From Platycnemis pennipes (lineage: Eukaryota; Arthropoda; Insecta; Odonata; Platycnemididae): a DNA stretch of 64,000 nt. Where the stretch lies: positions 77,991,672 through 78,055,671 of the forward strand of contig OW121857.1 of assembly GCA_933228895.1 (NCBI GenBank). Direction: 5' to 3'. Every line of letters begins with the position of its first letter. The first letter of the stretch is position 1. The position numbers were made by a program, and so were the translations under genes. The notes beneath the pieces were generated by a model, which ran no database searches, was not told where the DNA came from, and worked only from the letters and a program-made list of their open reading frames with translations. Below are positions 45,601 to 57,600 of this stretch, one piece after another.

Positions 45601-48600
45601 TTCTATGAAATAATTCTGGGGCACAATTAAGACCAAAAGGAAGACGTTTAAATTTCCAGCGGCCAAAGGGTCCTGCCTGAAATGTGCATAGCCGAGAACT
45701 ATATTCATCCAATGGGAGCATCCAAAATCCTGAGTTTGCATCAAGTTTTGTGAAATACCTGGCACCCCTAAGTTTGAAAGATATTTCCTCGAAAGTAGGA
45801 AACTGAATATGTGATCTTTTTATTGCTCGATTTAGAGGTCTTGGGTCTAAACAGATCCTAATATTGCCATTTTTCTTCTGTACAATCACAAGCTGACTCA
45901 CCCAATCTGTTGGTGTGGTCACCGGTTCAATGACTCCTAAATCTTGCATTCTATTCAATTCAATTTTAAGTTTTTCATGCAATGAAAAAGGGATTTTTTT
46001 TGGTGGAAGAACCACTGGTTTAACTAGTAGATCAACTGTTATGTGAATGGTGACCGGAATAAGACCTAGCCCCCCATCAAATAATTCCAAGTATTCACTT
46101 TCAATATTGAGTGTATTAACCTGTTGCCTTATTTTTTGTTTATCTATCACATTATGGCAAATGCCATTGTCCAAAATAGTATTGGCTACTAACCCTAACA
46201 TTAAACAACTCTGTAAACCAATAATGTTAACACAATCACTATTGACAACATAGAATTTCAAATGATAAGTGCTCCCTTTAAATATACAACTCAAAAAACA
46301 GTAACCGACTACATTAACTTTCCCATTTGTAAACGATATAATTGAGGCTTTAGTTTGTTTAACTACTTGCTGGTTTACTTTCAAATTAACAAACTGACTG
46401 AGCGACATAATATTACATTCAGCACCAGTGTCAACTTTTACTTGTACATTAAAATTATTGATCAAAAGAGTCTCAGTCCACACAACCTTATTGCCGATAT
46501 TACTGATCACACTGATCAAAAAATTTTCATCGTCCGATTCACCATCACTATTCGAATTTTTTCTTTTGAAATTGATTTCATTTACTTCCCTTGGTATCAC
46601 ACTTTTACACATGCTGGCAAAATGATTAGGCACCTGACACTTAAAACAGCGCTTACCAAAGGCTGGACATCTATTAATGTCATGAGATAGTCCACACCTA
46701 CTGCACTTCCTCGGCTGTGATAGAAGACCTCTGCTTGCATGTTGAAACCGGTTACCTGACGAACAGCTGCTGGGAGATGGTCTTCCAAACCATCGTCTGC
46801 CTCGGTCCCCCCTGGTTCGTTCATCGTACTTCTTCTCCAGGACATCCACTTCAACCGGTTCTTCTTTCACCTGAATCTCTTCTTGCTTAACTTGTAGGGT
46901 ATCAGCTCTCAAATCAGCAACCACTTTAGCCTGGCATATACTCAATGCTTTGTTAACAGTGAGATCTGACGTTCTCAACAAACACGCTTTGGCCTCCTTG
47001 TCCAGAATTCCACTAACAAATCTGTCTCTGATTAGCTCGTCTCTCAAAGAGCCTAGATCGCAAGAAACACTTAGATTTCTCAGAGCTGCCATGTAACTTT
47101 CGTATGATTCAGTCTGCAGCTGATGTCTACTGAAGAACCTATGACGTTCATATGTCACATTCTTTGCCGGGATAAAATACGTATCAAACTTTGTCAAAAC
47201 AGTGTTCAAATTCACCCGATCTGACTCGCCTAGGTCAAATGACCTAAATATCTCGTGTCCCCTCTCTCCCATATAATATAGGAGAAGTGCCACTTTTCTC
47301 TTATCTGTCGCCTTATCACTAAGAAAAGCTTCTACGTAAATGGAGAATTTTTCTTTAAAAATCCCCCAGTTCGTGGCGAGATTTCCACACCAGTCCATCG
47401 ACGATCCCTGGGCCGATGCCTCAAATTGATTATTTGAAGCCATTACGACAAAAGGACAACTAGAAAACTTTTTTTTACCGCTGCCACCATGTGGTATTCG
47501 AGGATAGGCAGACCCATGCAATAAGACAACCAGCTGCTTGAACCACTACTGCTTTAATGATCGCCCGACCAACCTGTACATCAAGGACACCACCTGTGCG
47601 CCCTCTATGCGTGATTCATTTTTTTACAACAGGGTGTATTACATGGAAGGTTTAATTACCTTAATTTGGACATGTTGTTGTTTAGTTTTGTGTTAATGAG
47701 TTACTTAAATATTTGTATGCTAAATAACTAATGTGGGTTAGGAATTGTGTCCAATGCATTAAAATAGCAGTGTGTGGTGGTGCACAATTCTTTTCAATTA
47801 TTGCTACTACTCAGTCCAGGTTTGCACTTTTTGTGCACTTCTTGTCCCCTATTAGTTGGGCCATTAGTCTTTATCAATTCTTGCTTCACATCCTTCCTGA
47901 TCATTTCCAGCTTACTTAATGCAGTTTTTTTGTATGCTGCATTCTCACATTGGCAGGTTATTGACTACATATTTTATGTGCTTGGATGTTTCTACTCATT
48001 ATTAGTTTCAGAACATGAATTCAAAGCATTGAAATTAGTCCTGAATTGTCATAAACTTTTTATTCAGTGGGATTTTTGAATCTTGCCACTGATTTTTGCT
48101 GCATTTTTTTATTTACGGCACTTGATTTAGACTAGTTTGTCATTTCAAACCCGTCTAAAACTGAATCTTTTTATTCCTCTGTATTCTTTTGTTTCCATCA
48201 TTTCATCTCAGTCTAATGACTTCTAGGAATCCAGGAGCGAAATGAGAATACCAGAAGTGTTTTCTGTTTTCTTCTACATCAGTTTGGTCAGTGCTCATAT
48301 CATCCTCTGGGTTCCAACAATCATCTTAAACCAATTTGGTGTTCCTTAAAGTTTTCCCCATTCATATCAATATGAACCTGTGCTTAAGTTCCTATCCTGT
48401 TGGTCCTGTGGTTTCTGCAATTGAAGCAAGCTGCTTAAATTCCCTATTGCATCAATTTCAATTTTCATTACAATTTTCAAAAATGTAAAATGATTTAAGA
48501 ATTATTACGTCTGTGCCTTGATTAAATGGTAGTAATTTCATTTGCGTTTACTTCAAAATTTCCATTGGAAGAAGTTCACTTAGGCTGGGAATCAAAACAC

Positions 48601-51600
48601 AATTATTTGGCCTCCATTACACAATTGCTGATCTTCATGCTACCCAGGTTTTTTAAATCTTTGGCAGTCTTGTGGGAAGTTAAACAAATATCTTTTCTAT
48701 GATATTTACAATGCATTAGGGTGATCTTTCATTGGTAGATCCGTTAGGAATTTGGGAAAAGAAACTCAGAAGGTTTTCAAATGAGTTTTATTTACCTTTC
48801 ATCTATCATGTCCCTTCATCTTCCAACCCAGTGATAAACTGCTCTGTCTTCTTCTTGCTGTATTCCTCCATCTCACCTTGGTCTCTTTGTTTTGGCATGC
48901 TCGTGTAGCCAAGTTGGCAGAAGAGGAAGGAAAAGGAGAAAATGCGGTGGACTGGAAACCAAGGCTGACATAAAAAACTGTCACTACTCTTACAATCCAC
49001 CCTTCCTCCATGGAAATATATAAAGTTCTCTACTAATAATAAATTTCTTCATGCATAAATGAACCAAAGTAATGCCTGAAATGCCTTCCTTGTCTGGTAT
49101 TCCAGGTGTATTTTAATTTCATGGAAACAGTTTGTCTAACATATAGTTGTAAAGTAATCACATACATCCTACCAGATAACATCTTGGCAATGTTCAGAAT
49201 GGGGTAAATGTCTGATGTGGTCATAGTATTTCCAGACCACGAATCATGAGCCATGGGTAGGGACATGACATTTTCGCGAAACGTTTTTTGCGACAGGATT
49301 CACGAAATAAGCGACTTTAGGGTTTAATCGCAAAATTAACCGTGTCTTCTTTGAAACGCGATTTTTTTTAACGAAATTTGAGATATTTTGCAAATGCCGA
49401 ATTTTTGTAGCATGAAATATTTTCTTTAGTGATGGCCGGATCGGATCTTTCATTTTTCTCGGTTCCGGATTCGGATCCAAAGACACGGAGTAAAATCGGA
49501 TCCGGATCGTAGATTTTAAATTTTCGCGGTTTAGCGATCGAAGTGCCCCGTGAATGGAACGTAGGTGCGGTAGGTATTGACAAGAAGAGGATGTGTAACT
49601 ACGGTCACGTAATTAGATGAAAACGTTCCCGTGCAACTAGAAGCAAAATAAAGATATATGACTTTTTTCCCCCATTACCCCGGTATCGCGGGAAAAAAAA
49701 TACGTAGGATGCCATGCGGGTAGCCTGCATTCGCCGGGATCAGGCGTACAACGAGAGCTAGTGTACTGTGTGAAGTTCGATCCCAATCGCAGTTTAATTT
49801 TTTCTTTCAGTCACTGCATCGAAAATGTTATCATATTCAATTTTAAACCATTTAATCGGAATACTCACTTTATTAGACTTTGTTGTTTAAATTAGATTTA
49901 CAAATGAACCACTCATAAATTAAGGATGGTCGGGTCGGATCCAAAGAACCACGGGTCTTTCATTTCATTCGCTACTGAAATCAAATCCAGAGACAGTAAA
50001 AATTCAGATCCGGATCGGAGATTTTAACATCTCACGGCCTCGTGATCGATGCGCCCCGCGAATGGAATGTACGTATGGTAGATACCAACAAGGAGGTTAA
50101 GTAACTCGGGTCACGAAATGAGAAGAAGATTTTTTCCGTGCCACAAACGAGGAAAACAAAATAAAAAATACTCGTATTGACCTTTTTCTCCATAGGCCCG
50201 GATGTGCGAGAAAAAAAAATTAAGCCTAATGTCATGCGGGTCGCCTACATTCGCCAGATTCCCGTGCACCTATGACAGCGTAGTTGTTAAAAATGAGGGC
50301 TAGTGTACTGCCAGTCGCGAGTTCGATCCTTAACACTACCTAAGAATACAACCGTGCTGTATTCCTAGGGTAATGCTAGTAGGCTGTTAAAAAAAGTAAA
50401 TTATCAGAAATTTCATGCCAAATTATAAGTAAAAAAATAATTAAATCAAGCGAAAGGAAATGATTGGAAAAAATATTATATTACAGAATTAAATCGTGGA
50501 ATCATTACGTTAACTTTACAGTGTATTTTTGTGTGACGCATTTGTAAATCTAGTTGAAGCGATAGAAGTACAAAAAAGTCAGTATCCACACACAAAGGTT
50601 GGAAATGAAGGATGATAAAGTTTTTTTATTCAATGGTTGAAAGAAAAATTTTAAACAGCGTAAGAATCGAATTTCATTACCTGCAGTCCACTACTCCACT
50701 CTGTTATTGTTATTACCATTATCTCATTAATTTGCCTTTAACTTAATTTTGCCATTGTGTTTTTTATGTTGCGTAGGGTAGCCATAACTTCTGTATTGGA
50801 TCTCAAATTATGTACTATTAACTGTTTGTTCACATTGGTATGAAGTCTTTATTAATAATATTTAAAAAAAACCCTTCCTTTAAGACTCCTTTTTCCCAAC
50901 ATTAAACACAGCTTTCACCTTTTTAAAACTATTTTATTTACCGCATTTGTCATTTTAAACACCCCTTTTGATGATTTTTATTTACCATTTTTCGGTGTCC
51001 CTAGCCATGGGCATCCCACTTCACTTACCAATTCACTTAAGCAATCAAATGCTTCTCCCAGCTCCACTCCATTCACCAGAGGTGGTCAGTAGCATAGGTC
51101 CAGGTGCCATCTTAATTTCCTTTTCTTGTCTGGAGAGCAATATATCTGACATTCTCAGACAATGTACTCTCGTTCCCACATGAGCTGCAGTGCCGCCTGC
51201 CTCTACTCTCTTTTTACATTACCCAGCTCCTCGCAACTGAATGACACCATCTCCCTTGGTGTGATAAAGACAGGCCTTTCTTTCAAGAGTATCTCTCTAC
51301 CTCCTGGGTAAGCATCTTGGACTGCTATTTCAGAAATTTGTGTTTTTGAAAGGCAGGAGTAGCCCCAATGAAATCTATGGAGGGTGAATTGGTCAGCTTT
51401 GAAATGGGTTGCAGTAATAAACCCTTGGCCTAGCGTACCTCATCTTACGAATCTGCTAGTTGATTTTTTTAATGCAACTTTGAAAGGCTTCAATATATTC
51501 ATGTGGCAGCTTCTACATGTTGATGCTCTTGAAAGATCTAAATGCTTCAGTTCAGTAAAGCTGAAGGAGTTGTTCCCTGACATATCCATAATTTTCAACA

Positions 51601-54600
51601 CACTCACACTCCTCCTGCTTCAACTGCCTCCCCATGGAGATGAAGGAGAGTGATTTACTGCTTTTTAGCTCCTAACAAAATGCCTAACTCCACCGCTCAC
51701 TTACATTCATCAAAAAAGGATGTCACTGCTTCATTTACTCTACCGTACAATCCCTCCAATGACCCGAGTCAGCCAGTTTTCACCACAGCTCCCCTTTCAG
51801 CGCAGGATGTTATGCTGCTTGTCCTGAGCATCTTGCTCTCCTTGATTAACTCTTAAATATTTCTAAGACAGCCTGTAGCAGGTCCATCTTCTTTATTGCA
51901 GTGCTAATTCTTATGGGCATTGAAACACTGAACCAATCAACCTCTAAAATTTGTCAGATTCTATTATTGTAGAGATGTGCGAATATTGCCTGCGAATACT
52001 GTAATGCTAGGAAGTATTCAGTATGCAAGACTTCAAATAATTATGCTAAAATAATTTAATAATCGAGACCTCAAATAATGACGCTAATTAAGTTATATAT
52101 TTGGTGTTGATGAACTACATCATATTAATTTACAACTGAACAGAACATGGTGCATTAACACTTTCTGCTCACTTATAAAATTTAATGTATTCAACAGTCC
52201 ATAATTGGTAGAAAAGTATTTTATCACATATTTGACATTTCAAAACCAGAATTATTTTATTTTAATTTAATCAACTAGTAACTTTTTACTTCAACAGGTA
52301 ACAAATTAATTAACAGAATAACATTAAGCATATCAATTGCTATTCTAGTATTCAAGGTATTTGAAATTCAAGATATTCGAGTCACAATTTAATATACAAG
52401 TTCGAGAAATCTGGTATTTGACCCATCTCTACATTATTGTTATCATTCTTTTGGGTTACTATGGTAAATCCAGCAAGAATTTTAGAAAGGCAACTGCAGG
52501 TTTTCTAATGAATGATAACTGCCCTGCATCTCATCCTGTCATCGTATCTCCAAAACCGTATGCTCCCTCCTTTCTCTACCTTCTTTCCTCTCACCTTGGA
52601 TTTGAGTTATTCACCTTTGATCAGCAAGGCTTCCTCCTATCACGCATCCAGTGGCTAAGCAATAATTTTGCATTATAGTTGAAAAAGTATTTGAGGAGAA
52701 AAATGCAAAAAGTGATGAGTGTGTAACATTGTTTGTGTTGCACAGTTAAGAATGTCATGGTAAAAACTGTTTCAGTTTGTGGTTACTAGCATCTTTATAG
52801 GATACTTATGTCATTATGGATGTGTCACTTTGGACGTGTCACATTGGATATAATCCATAGTTCATGAGAAGCCTCGTCCTGCAGACTTTGTTGTTTAATT
52901 TTCAAAATAATTCTCATAAATGAGGAGCTGAAAGTGGTATAATATACTTCATGCACTGACCTGTATGGTTTGGTGTTAGTATAAAAAGACATTTTTTTTA
53001 AATCACTGGATTCCTTGTATAATGGGGATGTTTATTCAGAACCGAAATCGCAATTTTGTACACAAATTGTTAGATGGAAACAAAAAAGAAATTTAGTGAA
53101 GAAATTAATCTTCTAACCACAACTATTCATTCATAAATCAAAAATTAAAATAGGCAAAAAGTCCACCGAAAAAGCTGCTTTGATATCATTGACGTCATTT
53201 TCCTCCCGTCCTTGACTGCTTTTAGGGGAAGGAAAGGGAGTGGAGAGGGGTTCTCAGAAGGTCTGCTTGCACAGATGCTGTCGCAACTGCTCCTATTGGC
53301 AGAGTCAGCTGTGTCCCCCCCACTGTGATCAGGCGAAGTAACTTCGTGGGCTCAATTGTGATTGGATGAAGTCGATGACATCAGAGGTTGCACCACGCCC
53401 ACCTTTCCGAAAGGGTTAAAAACATCAGTTTTTTTGCCACTTATAACTCGAGAAATAATTGATGGATCAAAAAACAGAAAAATACAGGTCTTTTTATTTT
53501 GAAAACTCTATCAGATTCGGCAATTAAAAAAATTGTAAACAACACCATTATCATTGGTTTTGGTTTATTAGTACTATTCAGCAATAAAAAAATATGGGAA
53601 ACGACCCCATTATCATTGGTTTTGGTTTATTAGTACTATTATATATTGCTTTTTTATTTTAAATGGTATTTCTTAAATATGCCCGTAAGTTTTTGTGCAT
53701 TTTTTTTTATGGTTTGGTTGTCTTCCTTATTCTATTTATTCTGATGTTGCTTGGGTGTTGTTGGACTTGTGTGCAATGATGTGTTCAGAGGCCTTACCTT
53801 GCCAGTTGCTGAGTCCAATGAATTCCACCTGTCTAAGTGTGCATGTTTGCAAGATTCTTCATTCCATTGATTTAACCCATTATTTTGTAGTTTAACTAAG
53901 CTACCAAGCTGTGGTTGAGGTAGTGCTTCATTGCACTCAAGATTAATTTTTTTTAATATTGCATCATCACTTCAATGAATGTCCACAGTACAAGCTGATA
54001 CCTATGTGTCCATATCACTGTGGTACACCACATTTTTTTGTTTATTGTCTTACTCTCTCAAATTATCAGATATGGATGGCCCTAACCAAAACACTTATTG
54101 TTGTCCTTGCCAGTTCAATTTTAGTGGAAATTGAAATGCACAAGCACATTCACAATGCCTTGGTGTTAGCTAATATGTGAGGAAAAGGGAATTTAGGTGA
54201 TTGATAAGCTATTGCTTGGGTTGTAATTTGCATTCTATGTCATAGTTTAAAGCAAAGTAATACAATCTCAGTTTCTTTGAGGTTTGCAATGAGAAATAAT
54301 GGCTGAAAAGTTGTTGGTACTTATGCATGGGTTCCAGGCTGTAATCTGTTTATTGCTGTTAGTTGTTATAGCTGTTAAATTCTAATATATTGATGTGTGT
54401 CATATTTTATTTTATGCAAAGTTCATTTTCCTGCTCCTTTTATATGTGCTTGGTAGGTCATGGATTTGGAGTAATGATCCATTTAGGTCTGGTTTTATTT
54501 CCTGCAAAATGTTTTCGTGATTTAGGAACATTGGTGGATCTCATTTCATTTTTATCACTCACATCACCCTGCTAGATTTTTGTTACCCTTCAAGAAATCA

Positions 54601-57600
54601 TAATTTTCAGTAGCTATGACATTAACCTTATGTCCAGATACACAGTTTATTAATATTGTCAAACATTTTTCAAGCTAGGCCTGTTGAGTCATCTCCAGGA
54701 GTTCACAATAAGCCTATTTCTTTCCATGATAGATAACAATACTGGAGAAATATTATCAAATGATCAGTAGCTTTTGACTTTCCTTACTTATTTATGGAGT
54801 TGAAATAAATATCATGCCGTTTTAGTTTTGATTGATAGAAAAGTTTCATGAAACCAGACTTGTAGTTGATATTCACTTGCCTGTTAAATAGCGAAATCAC
54901 ATTATAATGGATATAAATGTTTTACCTCTTTTTGTTGAAGGTGTTGTAGGCTGATTATGTCAAGCGTTGGTTATCTGACCAGAGGTCCAGGGTTTGATTT
55001 CAGGCCTGTAAACTTATCCATTAAAACCAAAGCTGTGTGATTTTCTTGCGACAAGATCTTTCATTATTGCCACAGATGGCCCAGGGAAAGGAACTGGCCC
55101 CTTACCCTTGTGTAAATTTCACATACCATGCATTGTGAGCTCTACTGTCACTAACCTGACCTACTTTGGTTTGAACACTGTTATTGTCTCAATGGTGAGA
55201 AACCACAGAACAGCTTTGTCTGTTCCACAATTTTATTTCAACTTGCGTTTCGTATTTAACTATGCTATGGCATAATTATGTGGTGTGCAGTTGAAATAAG
55301 TTCTGTAGATGTACAAAGCTTTTGTGTGTTTATTTTACCTAGGAAATACATCCGTTGCACAAATTTGAGCCTCACTCATTCCTTTTTACTATCCATATCA
55401 TTTCGTCATGAAATTGGTGCTGCTGTATCTTTATTTATTTGCTTTGAACTGAAACATTTTTAAATTTGTGTTCTTGCTGTTAGTAATATGGTGAAAATTA
55501 GAAGATAGTATAGCATGCCTTCACAACATTTTTCTGCATTTAAATGTTTCAGCATGAGATTTTTTACTAGTAATTACTCTAGATATTGCATCATTTCTTT
55601 TTTGTTCACCGAGATCACAATAAAATCTTGATTTAATACATTGCATGTGTTTGGAGCCCAGATAGTTGGCTAAAAGTAATGCCAGTTCTTTGTTAAAGTG
55701 AAGAAATGTCCTTTACAAATTTGGTGTGTTTTTTCTCATTCTGGTTTGGTAAACGTATATTTCTTCATATTACTGGTAAAAAGACGGCCTTGATTACATT
55801 AAATTGCTTTCATCCTTCAATTCTAATGGCTGGAGTTTGGGAAATCTTTTTACAGTTTTGAAAATATGTATTTCATCATTTTTATGTCATTTTCATAACA
55901 GCGGAGGAATTTGGCTTTAAGCTTGCATGCACTAATATGAGATGGTGCTTATTTCCCGAATTATAATTAATCATGTATATGCAAATATGTGTCAGCTGTA
56001 CATTGTATGGCTGATGCTAATACAAGATTTTACTGTGATCATGGTGTTATGTGGATTTATGGACTATGAGTGAACCCTAAACTTAAACTAAAATTAATTG
56101 CATGTTGAACCACAGGTATGAGGAAGAAGTTATTGAGGAAAGAAGACAATGTGCTGTTAGGCTGTTAGAGTTCATAGCAGAGCACCCGCCACTGTTTACA
56201 AGTCAAGTGTTTTTGAAGTTTTTCGAGGTAATTTTTTGAAAATCTACTGTGTGTGTGTGTATCATATTTTATGTTCCTAGAGTTAACCTACTTGTAAGAA
56301 AATTATTTATCCTTAGCTGTTTGAGAAAATCTTCAGAGGAGTATATCCAAAGCAGTGATACTACTTTCTATCATTGGTTTTTAAGTATAATTTACAAATT
56401 GAAATTGCTGTTTTTTTTGTTATTATCCCAGTGCTGGAAGATGAACTTACTCTCTTTTACTGTCGAAATGACATGCAAGGGAGTTCAAATGAGAGCCTTA
56501 AAAGTGAAATGAAAATTCATAAATTGTTATAAGTAAGCAAGAGTAAGATTTGTGAGCCAAAAGGTGACATTGCATTTCATGAAAGGGAAAATAAATGAAC
56601 AATCACATTTATCATGTACATTTGGACCTCTTTAGTCCAGAATCCACTGATTCTATCAACCGGCCCATGTTGAATACGTGGTTTTTAGTTTGTGAATTTT
56701 CCACTTCATAGTGCTAAAGGCTGTGACACAACAAACATGAATGTTTTATGTGAACATAAAACATGGTAAACATAACAACTGGTGAAGTATAGGCAACAAA
56801 CACAACCACCATGCACCTATGTAAGGAGATGGGTAGCAATCACCTCTGCATGTCTCACATAATAATATGTACACAGTACACATCCTATGTCGCAGCCTTT
56901 AGGCAGTACTCACACTACGATCATTTTACTTTTCTACTGGATTTTCCTACAAACTTGAAGCAGATTTCCTGCTTATCAGCACTGATAGGCTTCAAGTATG
57001 TAAATGGGTAACTAAGTCAAATATTTATTCAAGAATTCTTTCCAGCTCTGCCTATAAGTAATTCTGCATAATTTTAATGGCATAGTAATGAATATGTAGA
57101 GTAACCTGACAAGTTTTGGCATTGCAATATTTTACTGGCTTTGATCATATGAGACATTCTATGAGACATTTTCTTTAGTCCAGCACTTTTCTGGTCCCAA
57201 GGCTGCCATTTTAAAAAGATTCAACTGTATTTCTTAAATTGGAAAATAAAAAATAATGTAGTTTGCATTTAAAGTACCCTCATATTTCTGTCCAACTCTC
57301 TGTAGTATATTGTAATTGGGGCAAAGAATCCTATTTCAATGACTGTGTAGAGTGGCAATGGGCTATTTTTGTGTGTGACCACTTGCATTTTTATGTGCTA
57401 CATGTCCTTGGTTTAATGGAGGATATTATGTCATTGTACGAAATGGCATTCCAGTGGTGGATTCCCTTATCTGGTCTACTGCCATAAAATCTGCTTCACA
57501 CTATGCATTTTGTTCGTTTTTCACCAGAGATTTGTGAATTGTTTATTAGCTGGGTAATTTTTTTTTAATCTGGTCAAATAAATTATTTTTTATCCTTGGA

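Larger units (their letters stand above)
42977..47631 (-). mobile_element. Ty3/gypsy LTR retrotransposon, structurally intact
   Basis: Two 142-bp LTRs (42977-43118 and 47490-47631) differ at one position (GCGTTATTC vs GCGTGATTC). They begin TGTGG.. and end ..ACAACA, and are flanked by GGGTG at 42972-42976 and 47632-47636. The element runs on the - strand, so the right LTR is the 5' LTR. A primer-binding site abuts it, and one long gag-pol frame fills the interior. No env frame was seen. It is antisense in intron 3 of the PX-domain gene. Short LTRs and Gag/integrase motifs resemble the Mag/K02A2.6-like group (inference). Confidence 0.95.

Noticed and set aside
46355..46690. A 111-codon + strand frame inside the retrotransposon
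   Set aside because: It is antisense to gag-pol, and no independent support exists.
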